Source of the DNA: Acanthornis magna
Lineage: Eukaryota > Chordata > Aves > Passeriformes > Acanthizidae
Direction: 5' to 3'
Length of the DNA: 64,000 nucleotides
Assembly (NCBI GenBank): GCA_036785705.1
Contig: JAWUZG010000006.1
Location: 1-64,000 of the forward strand
The notes below the pieces were generated by a model. It was not told the DNA's origin, ran no database searches, and worked only from the letters and a program-made list of their open reading frames with translations. A program made the translations under genes and the position numbers. Below are positions 56,101 to 64,000 of the stretch, piece by piece. Numbering within the stretch: the stretch's first letter is position 1; each line of letters begins with the position of its first letter.

Positions 56101-57275
56101 TTATGGCGAGTCTTCATTATAATCAACTTCTTGAGAGAAGCATTTTGGGTTCTGCTGTTGTGTAAGCTTGGTTTTCCTTTGTGGGTAATAAAGATAACCT
56201 TTTGAATAAAGCTTTGAGTTTCACAGTTAAAATTGACTGCTGTTAGAGGTTTATATTTAGGCAGTAATTAACTATTCTTGTTTAATATAAACAAGTTACA
56301 GTAACGATTTACAAAAGTGTAGAAGCATTTTCATACTACGATATTGCCATTGTTATGCTATTAAGGAGATAATTTAGTTATACAACTGTAGTAATACTTG
56401 CAGTATTGAGAAAGTTAGACTTTATCTTTCAGTCCTATTGAGAACCTAGCTGGATTTCCTATGACGTGTTTGTATATGTGTATATTGCAGTATATAATAT
56501 AATACAATACTTGTTTATACACTGTAAGCTGTTTCAAAAGATGGAGTTTTTTAGCTTTAGAACATTATTTGGGGAATTTATTTTCCCCTCAGCTTTCTGG
56601 TCAGATATTGTTGTATCTAACCAGTAGTCTTAAGTGCCCATGGTAACTTAGTGTGGCTCTTCTGCCACAGAAGGTGAGATTTTACACAATCTCCCTTAGT
56701 GCCCACTTGGATCCTTTGTAGAAGCTGTGCAGTTGCCTCTGGCATTTGGTCTCTTCAGGTCATTTGTGTGTGGTAGTTACTCATTTACTTAGGCACAAAC
56801 AAAATTATTCCAATAATTGCTGTTTCAGAGAAGTTTCTAGCTAGTGGGCTTTTAGATTTGTAGTTAAGCTGATGCTTTTTTCTTTTTCGTAGACAAGTCC
56901 GTGTTTTGAAGTTTAACAGATGTGCCTTTTAAAGCTGACTGCCATATTTTCTGCCTTTGGCTAGGCCAAGCAGCTGATCAGCAGTATTAGACACTGTATT
57001 AGCTGAAAAGAAGCATGAGGAACTAGAGATGTTTGATTTCAAAACTCTCTCAAGATGATCGTGTACAGCCATGTATTTAATTTCTTTCTATTAAGCCATC
57101 CCCGTTGCTAAATTCTATTTTTTTTCAAGCCAATCCACCCCTCCACCTAATGGACCTTTACTGGATGATACTGACCCAGACTGTGGACTCCATCACTACA
57201 GCCTGCACCTGGATCTGCATGGCAGAAGCTGCAGGTACCTGTGTGGAACATTCAATGGCCACTTCTGCAGAAAAG
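47016..57275 (+). CDS. FBXO15: FBXO15 (F-box only protein 15), seven internal exons
   Basis: Seven exons (114, 105, 243, 210, 130, 83, 146 nt) join in phase without a stop and match FBXO15. FBXO15 is a substrate receptor of an SCF ubiquitin ligase, expressed in pluripotent cells under OCT4/SOX2 in mammals. The F-box (MPSEMLLKVFSYLDPVSLLS to RFYDLASD) binds SKP1. Later blocks LDPYTGLP, DTSVTVLWYG, NPGLLVGNWK, LLERSILGSA and GLHHYSLHLDLHG follow the mammalian order. All introns are GT-AG. The first coding exon and the C-terminal exons (about 150 residues) are not seen; the latter would lie after 57275 and may be beyond the window. Splice sites and frame look functional. Confidence 0.85.
48202..48306 (+). 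CDS. FBXO15: FBXO15 F-box exon
   Basis: Acceptor TTGTTTCCCAG, donor ACCA/GTAAGG. Encodes MPSEMLLKVFSYLDPVSLLS and AGCVNKRFYDLASD, a complete F-box core. Ends in phase 2. Confidence 0.88.
50850..51092 (+). CDS. FBXO15: FBXO15 exon (linker region)
   Basis: Acceptor TTATTTTCAG, donor ATGAA/GTAAGC. Encodes GLWLKLYSSALQPKW and on to NPGYWKNESIFKQTSAF and KPLDPYTGLPFVSKEAMK. Phase 2-2. Confidence 0.87.
51337..51546 (+). CDS. FBXO15: FBXO15 exon
   Basis: Acceptor AAATAACAG, donor AAGGG/GTGAGT. Encodes SGLSWVIALKDKNGKEHVME, DTSVTVLWYGRDWLCLD and the segment LYGVTPLLLPLGRPPKKK. Phase 2-2. Confidence 0.88.
51741..51974 (+). mobile_element. Short solo LTR-like element in FBXO15 intron
   Basis: 234 bp with ends TGTGGCA and TGCCACA. 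Inside are a TATA-like TATATAATG and an AATAAATG signal about 40 bp apart, the layout of a compact LTR read on plus. No clear target duplication. A non-autonomous DNA element is the alternative. Confidence 0.55.
52905..53065 (+). mobile_element. Degraded CR1 tail
   Basis: GGAAGAAGCTTTTTACTGTGAGGGTGGTGAGACAC-like words followed by GGTTGTGTGGGGAGGTCGTGG match the avian CR1 3' region with many changes. Confidence 0.55.
53705..53834 (+). CDS. FBXO15: FBXO15 exon
   Basis: Acceptor CTTTCCAAAG, donor AAG/GTAAGA. Encodes PHRFALIAEYSLANVTESSV to LVQLFSLNPGLLVGNWK. Phase 2-0. Confidence 0.88.
56079..56161 (+). CDS. FBXO15: FBXO15 exon
   Basis: Acceptor AATTTTTCAG, donor TTGT/GTAAGC. Encodes DTNEIAFVMASLHYNQLLER and SILGSAVV. 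Phase 0-2. Confidence 0.87.
57130..57275 (+). CDS. FBXO15: FBXO15 exon, last one found
   Basis: Acceptor TTTTTTTCAAG, donor AAAAG/GTAAAG. Encodes STPPPNGPLLDDTDPDCGLH and HYSLHLDLHGRSCRYLCGTF. Phase 2-1. Confidence 0.85.
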
Positions 57276-57739
57276 GTAAAGTTGATGGAACAATAATGTC
57301 TGCTTTAGAAATGATCCCTGCTGCCGTGTCTTCTTATATCCAGTGTCTCTGTTTTAAGGGGAGAAACTGAAATGGAATTTTAAGAGTAAGTGATCTCTCT
57401 GTTTGTTGTGTGGCTTCTTTATATCTGCATGGCAATTTGTGCGGTGTGCTCAGCCTGCTCTGTCACATTGACAGTGTCAGGCCTGGGACACAAATTTTGC
57501 AGATTGTCAGGGTCTTTTCTTTTGCTTCACTGCAGCATTAATAATGCAGTGGCACAGGTTTTGGTGCAGGTTGATGTTTCTTCCACTTGTATTTTATAAA
57601 GGAGAGACAATTTGTCCTCATACGTTTTGGAGGCTTGTTTCGGTAGAATTCTCCTCGAGTATACTTTGGGTGCACTGACAGATTAAATATATAAATATAT
57701 TTGTAGAAGTTACTGTGAACTTTAAGAACTTTAAGATGG

Positions 57740-58060
57740 ATAGACCTCCAGCATAGACCTCCATGGGCTGCAGGGGGACAGCCAGCCTCACCATGAGATG
57801 CAGGGGAATCTCTACTCCGGTGCCTCTTTTTTCACTGACTCGAGTGTCTGCAGGGCTGTTTCTCTCGTTCTTACGCCTTTGTCTGGCTGCAATTGTGCAG
57901 GTTTTTTTACCCCCCTTCTTAAATCTGGTATCCCAGAGGCACTACCACCATTGCTGATGGGCTTGTCCTTGGCCAATGGTGGATTTTTGGAGCTGGCATT
58001 TGCAGTGTTCAACATAGGGGAAGCTTCTGGCAGCTTCTCACAGAAGCTGTCCTTGTAGCC
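57740..58060. repeat. Avian interspersed repeat (LTR-like), probable
   Basis: The words GGGCTGCAGGGGGACAGCC, TCACTGACTCGAGTGTCTGC and CTTCTTAAATCTGGTATCCC have the look of a multi-copy bird repeat I have seen in many loci. I cannot name the family, and the limits are approximate. Confidence 0.4.
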
Positions 58061-59264
58061 CCTCTGCTATCAAAACCTGGTCACACAAACCCAACACAGT
58101 TACAAAGGCCTGCTGTGATTCTCTATCAGAATGAAGCATGTTAGGATCCTTGTCCTGAAAAATCCAGAGTGGCTCTACTCGCCTGACATGCCTTGCTCCA
58201 GGACAGTGAAACTTGTAAACGTGCATTGGAAACATGACAGCTGTGACACTGTTGTGTTTCTGCCCTGCGGTCTTCAGGTGTTTCAAGGAAAAAGTGATGC
58301 TTTCTTAGCCTGTTTGCTGGAGTTGTGTGGTACCAAGACACTGTCTTACTTCCATGCAGAGAGTTCTAGGGTAAGGTCTTAAAATTGTTTTTCTGAGGTG
58401 TGGAGAGCAACTGAAGTTAAAGTACAGTGGATTGCTTGTACTTCAGGATTGCTTTCTTGTGTACGCTGGAAGTCTTTATTCTCAAAGAGAATTTTTATTA
58501 GCATGTCAGCTGTGGGTACTTCCTCTGTCCTTATTTTATTGTAGTTTGGCTGATTTTATCCAGATCTGTTAGGAAAACAAAGGTTTTCAACCTTTCCCTG
58601 TTGCTGTCAGGGAAACACTCCCCTGACTCCCTGTCAGGAGTGTTTTAAACCCATCACTGCCTTTGGCAGGAAGCTGAAGGTCTCACAGTTATAATGTTTG
58701 CGTGAGCTTCCTCAGCAGTATCACTGTTGGGATAGGTTGGTTGGGGAGTGCCAGTGCTGGAAAAGGCTGGAGTGTGGACTGCTTTTAGCACCAGAGATGT
58801 CAGTGAATCCATGTGAGAAAAGGCCTCAGAAGCCAGAAACCTGCTGTCAACTTAGCAGGGAACGGCCTTGGGCTTTCCAGTGCTCTGGGAGGTGGGACAA
58901 ACCTCACAGATGGGACATGTCCTCCTTGTTCAGTCCAGACAATCTGCGTCGGAAAAATGACTTCATTCACACAAATCTTCCTCATGAAATAAAGATCTGA
59001 TGTAGTAAACCCAGTGACTGAACTGCATCAGAGCTTTATTTCATGATAGGGTGAGTCGTTATTGATGATGTGATGATTTTTATGTCATGATGTGTTACGA
59101 ATGGGTTTAAACACAGAAGAGCAAAGATAGCTAGATCTCTGTGAATAAAATGGATTGAACCCAGAAAGGTTTGAAATATAGCAAAAAAAAAAAAAAGGTT
59201 AAAACCAAACGAGGTTAGATGTTGCTGCCAAAAAATCGATATATTTTATGTAACAGTAAAAAAG

Positions 59265-59428
59265 GCAAAGAGAAAGAAGGAAAGGAAGAAGGAAGGAAAG
59301 AAAGAGAGAAAGAAAGAGGGAAAGATAGAAAGATAGAAAGAAAGAGAAGAAAGAGAAGAAAGAGAAGAAAGAGAGAGAGAAAGAGAAAGAAAGAAAGAAA
59401 AAGAGAGAAAGAAAGAAGGAAGAGTAGG
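59265..59428. repeat. GAAA/GGAA purine microsatellite
   Basis: An uninterrupted purine tract of AAAG, AAGG and AGAG words (about 160 bp). Its open frames on both strands are artefacts. Confidence 0.85.
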
Positions 59429-60489
59429 GCAGTTGGGCTCCTCTGTCTGCACAGCCTCGGACCAGAGGCTTTTTCACTACACACCCAAAACCTCTCTTCC
59501 CCCCACCCTTTGGTGTCAGGGTCTGTGCTGGCCTGGCAGCTGATAGCCCTGGGGCTATGGTCTCTACCCCAAAGGTGCTAAGCTTGACCCCTCTGTGAAT
59601 GTATTCTTTTCCCCCAGCCTGGAGTTTTTACTTTATCTTATCTCCATCAGCGCACAGTTCAGAGCTCCATTCAGGGTTTTGGTGGTTTGCTCTGCAGCTT
59701 TTCTGTACAGTTCTGTACAGTTTTTTTGTACAGTTTTGCTACAATAGCCAAAAGTCCTTCATGAAGATGTTTAAGCCATAAATTATAACATTTCAGTCTC
59801 CGATGTGATTTGAAGCCACCATTGATTTAACTGGTGGTCTTGTCCTTTGCTATCCTGTAAGGGGAGTAACTTGTATCAGATATGATAGAGCATATGGTGT
59901 CCATTCCCTGCCTCACCTATCCTTGCTTGTCCCTTGTGCAGAGGGGCTGCATGATATTGGTTATCCCCCCAAAAATAGAGCAAATGCTCTACACATCGCT
60001 TTCCAGGCCTTTCATTGCCACTGAAGTCCAACAAAATTTTGGTATCTAGAGGTATGTGCTCTAACCCAGAAAGCAGCACCAAAGCTGATTATTATTTGGT
60101 GAAATTTATTTATTTTTCTTCAGAAAATATTTAGTCTCAATGACTTTGTAAACAGCTTGCTGTTTGCATTTGGGGGATAAAAAGAAGAAGCGATCCTCAA
60201 GAGAGCAATATCAGATTATTTGTTAAGGAAAAAGCTTTAATACTTGTTAATTGCATGATTTAGAGTCTTCTGTCATTATCATAGTTGTTTAAAGACAAGT
60301 CTTTCCCTTTAAGTAGTGCAAACCCCCCCAATTTTTAAAAATCCATTCCTTAAAAAGCAAACAAAAAACCACCTTGCTTCTCCTGAGGGCAAGGCAATGC
60401 CACATCAAAAGAAGGTGGATAATGAGAGAACATAGGATGTAATGTTGAAATTTGAAAAAACAATCCAAAAAACGTTCCGCTGACCGAGC

Positions 60490-60800
60490 TATGTGTTGAG
60501 CCTGGAGACAGGAAGGCTCAGGGGCAATTTTATCACTGTGTATAAATACCTAATTAGAGAGAATGAAAATGGTGGAGCTATACTCTTCTCAGCAGTGCCC
60601 ACTGATGGTACAGGAGGCAATGGGCAGAAATAAAAACCCCATGAAGTTCCATCCGAACAAAAGAAAAAGCTTTTTCTCTCTTAGGGTGATCAGCTACTGG
60701 AAAAGGTTGTATAAAGTCTCCATCTGTGGAGATACTCAAGACCTGATGGGGCACGGTCCTGGGCAGCCTGCTCTAGGCAGCCTGTCTGAACAGGGGCAGA
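60490..60800 (+). mobile_element. Degraded CR1 tail
   Basis: Plus strand: GAGACAGGAAGGCTCAGGGGC, GGGCAGAAATAAAAACCCCATG and CTGGGCAGCCTGCTCTAGGC-like words in the order of the CR1 3' region. The terminal repeat is lost. Confidence 0.55.
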
Positions 60801-63800
60801 AGCTCTCTCCAGCCGTCTTCAATGTTTTTGTGAATTGCATTGGAATTCACTGTGTGCAAAAGATGCGAACTGTCCATACCATGTAGGGTGGGTAATTGCT
60901 TAGGAGGTAAGCAGCTGGTTTTCAACACTTTTTCAGACTTTCTGAGGTGCAGGGACTTGCATGAAGTTAGGCTCTGAGAAAGTTTCCTTGCTACGAACTT
61001 CTGCATGTGGCACATGTCCCTGAATTCATACCAGAGTCCTCCCAGTGGAGGAGCATGTTGTGATACAGAGCATATTGCAGGCTCTGTACAATGTTGTCGA
61101 GGCTGGTTGGGCTCTCTAGAATGAGAAGCTCTGGTTTTCCATGGGTGTGCAGGTTGGTCTGAGCTTGGTCTTCCAAATATTATCATGCAGCTGAAAACAG
61201 AGATCTATGCTCAACAGATGGTCAGAGAGCACATCTTTGGGTTTTTTTTAACCCATACTTATAGATTCCCCAAATAAGTATTTGGAAGGTTTGAGCTAAG
61301 GCCTGAATCAACTCATACCTTCCTTTCAATACAGATCATATGCTTAATTCTTAGAGAGCTTTATAAGTAGTGGTTTCAGAGAAATTAGTAGTTCTGTACA
61401 CATAAGCTTGTTGGCATCTTTTCCAATATAATTGTTGGTATTTTAATACGGTACTGCTTTGGAGTGGGACAGGACTAAACCACATCAAATACATGCTCTA
61501 TTTGCCCAAATGAGTTTATTCCTGCAGCTTTTTTTGGTTGTTTGTTTGTTAATTTTTTTCTTTTTCTTTTTTTCTTCTGATGAATAGCTAACTACTAGCA
61601 GACCAACATTCTTAGTAGAAGCTTATATCAACCTCAATTTTTGTCATTTTGGCTTTTAGTCATCATAATGTTATCTTCTGCAGTTGTTTTAATGAAAACA
61701 CAGCACATCCTGTCCAGACTTAAAAAAACATTCTCTCAATGAAAGATTTGGTGCAGAATGTTCTTTCTACAGATTTATATCACTATTCATACTTCTAAAC
61801 AAATATTTACCTTACAATGAGATTCATTCTGAGAGCTTCTAAACACATATTGTTTTTCAGGCAGAATCTAGTAAAGGAGAGAAATATAATTTCTAAGTGC
61901 TAAAATGCATACCAGCATATACAAACCAATAACCAGCCCAGTATGATCTGAAGAAATGACTTCCCCCTATACAGTGCATGTTCTTTAAAGAGAGCAACCA
62001 CTGCTTTCTTGCTCATTGTAATTCACACTGCGTCCAGCACTACTGGAAAACTAATGAAAATGCTGGGAGTATAAGGCTTTATTTTACTGTTGAGAATTCT
62101 CAGTGGTTACAGTATTATGTTGTGCCTAATTCTCCTGGTACCCCATTTTTTTAACGGTGATTGCTATTTTCAACCCAGTGATCCATTTCATGCATTAGCC
62201 CCCTAAGAGCTGGATGTACCATGTAGCACAAAGGAGCTTTCAGAGCAAAATGCTTTTACTGGATAATTTGTAAACAGGAAAAATCTGCTCAATCAGTTAG
62301 AAATCTTATAAGCAGAGGCTCACTGGCATGGAAATCTGGGAAGCAGAGCCTTTTAAGTCCACCTCAAGGAAGATCAAAGTGAAAGAATAAAGGGAGGAGG
62401 TGCTGGTTTAATTTTTTCATCTGAGACTGCATGATATGAAGTGATGCAACTGTTGCCATAGTAAAGTTATATCGAATTGACTACAAGCCAGTCAACACCA
62501 CTGTGTAATATTCCCCCCCACCCCCACAAGCAAAGCAGGATAAACACTTCTTGATTGATTTTGTTTTCCCCCTTATAATAAGAAATTATAGGAACTGATT
62601 TTAGAACTCTCTTAAAACTATAATTGCCAGCAGTGAAAAGTCAGCTAATATTTTTTGGATTGGGGCATACTGTTTCAGATACTGTTTCAGCTATAATTCA
62701 TCTTTTTCTCAAAATTGTCATTCATGAAGCACCTTCAGTTGTCAACTGTGAGATAAAGGAGTCATCTGCTCAGTTAACTGGGGGAGTATTAAAATATGGA
62801 AGATAATACCACTAGAATATTTTAAATGGTATCTATACACATCTGTTTAAGTTTTGGCAGAATTTACTTTCATCCTTGCCTTGTTACTCAAGTGTAATTT
62901 ATAATGCATCTGAAGAATTCCGTTATCTCCCTCTCTACTTCACCCAGCATATGCATACATGCAGGCATTGAGAGACCAGGAAATATCATGTCATGGCCTC
63001 TGTTACACAGTGTCTAATTTTACAGGATGTCTAGGAGGGTGTGGCAATAAAATGTGGTGGCTATAAAATAAAAAATAACTTCTGGTTGTGTTAGTGTTCA
63101 TATTTGCATGGTTCAGGAGTTCAGTTGAGATTATACAGTGGGGTCAATATCTGAAGTGTTGCTACACTGTCAAAGCCATTAAAACATCAAACAAATTTGA
63201 ATTCCTGTGACCAGAGCAGCCAGACACACAGAGGCTCATCGATATTAAGATCTATTTCTAACAGTGCCCTCCTGCTGTGTAGGAGGTGAGGGGCGACAGC
63301 CTTATTCAGAGGCCTTCTTTTACTTCAGAGGTTCTTAATTTCTTCTTGTTGCAGCACTTGAAAACTTTGAGGAACACCTTAGGGGCCAGATGCTGCAGTG
63401 TGAACCGAAACTTCCACCTCCACTTGAGAGTGTTGAGTGGCCCAGCTGACCTCCAGGTGCTGTTTTCTGTCAGCTGCTGTGCCTGTGCCATGTCTGCTGC
63501 TCTCCAGGGTTGTTTGAGAAGCACAGTGCATCTCTCGTGGCTCTCAATTGTGACTAATCTTGCTTCAGGCAACTGATACCCTCACTAATGCGATTTGCTC
63601 TTTCAACTCTTCCGGAGAGGCAGGTGTACTTTAAGGGACTTTATTTTATTTGAAAGGGCTTCATGTGCTTATTTTGTGCTGTTGCTTTAGAGGGGGGAGG
63701 AGGCAAATTGGATAAGCGTTTCTTGCCCACTGAGGGCAAGGGATGCTGATGTTGCTCCTAAACTTGCTGAAGCACTATCTCCCTCATGGCTGTATGGCAC

Positions 63801-64000
63801 AGACAGGCTTCTCCATCAATGCTGAAGGCTTGGCCGTGGCAGGAGGGTTGACCATGGCCATTATTTTGGAGAATAGGTGGTGCCCTCTATGCCTAAAACC
63901 TGTCTTTGTTTGTCCCAAATATCCAGGTTGAAAATAGATGAGTGATTAACTTTTTTAAAATGAAAACTGCAGCAATCTCCTTCCTACATCATTAGCTGTC

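Larger units (their letters stand above)
58061..64000. other. Right end: FBXO15 intron or downstream sequence
   Basis: No FBXO15 C-terminal exon and no other gene recognised. It contains a GAAA-type purine tract (59265-59428) and a degraded CR1. The remainder is AT-rich without visible structure. Confidence 0.4.

Noticed and set aside
58131..58382. Frame starting MKHVRILVLKNPEW considered as the next FBXO15 exon
   Set aside because: Only a vague likeness to the expected HVKLIVIHLKN segment. The phase and acceptor do not fit, and the rest does not match.
59199..59581. Phe/Leu/Ser-rich and Lys/Glu-rich frames
   Set aside because: Translations of the GAAA purine tract.
1..64000. CRISPR arrays, bacterial operons, tRNA or rRNA genes
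   Set aside because: No direct repeats with unique spacers, no ribosome-binding-site organised genes, and no cloverleaf or rRNA sequence recognised. The window is vertebrate nuclear DNA.

Overview
The window looks like bird nuclear DNA, most likely from a songbird. The reasons are CR1 LINE 3' ends, avian-type class I endogenous retroviruses (ERVs), GC-rich MHC class I fragments with passerine-style minisatellites, and multi-exon vertebrate genes whose exons match SEMA4D, FBXO15 and TMCO1. There is no bacterial or phage content. All gene names come from recognising translated exons by eye; no search was run.

Layout. 1-5430: decayed MHC class I copies (promoter, exon 1, alpha-1 pieces) in degenerate C/G-rich minisatellites. 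5431-6330: CpG-rich block with the first coding exon of TMCO1 on the minus strand. 6500-8172: three CR1 tails. 9954-28586: eleven plus-strand coding exons of a SEMA4D-like semaphorin. They form one open frame of 479 codons covering the signal peptide and nearly all of the sema domain; no PSI, Ig, transmembrane or cytoplasmic exon follows. Its first intron carries an antisense, 5'-truncated ERV (10255-15972). Two 289-bp LTR-like elements sit in other introns, and one has landed inside a splice acceptor. 31543-36686: a second antisense ERV with two LTRs, a gutted pol and a long, unusual env with one internal stop. 36687-39358: a 2.7-kb TCC-type pyrimidine array starting at the LTR end. 39420-41360: another MHC class I promoter/exon-1 copy, duplicated from the 1-2160 region. 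41371-41967: a long inverted repeat. 41970-43100: a GC-rich repeat also present beside the second ERV. 43330-44025: an LTR-like element. 47016-57275: seven plus-strand exons of FBXO15, all open and with consistent phases. The rest is intron or intergenic sequence with a short LTR, degraded CR1 and simple repeats.

The genes do not form a pathway. The notable point is that relatives of four loci unlinked in mammals (MHC-I, TMCO1, SEMA4D, FBXO15) lie together in an ERV-rich stretch. That suggests a W chromosome, a germline-restricted chromosome, or another region that collects copies, but an assembly join cannot be excluded from sequence alone. The semaphorin and F-box exons are open and correctly spliced on paper, so at least those two copies have been under constraint until recently.
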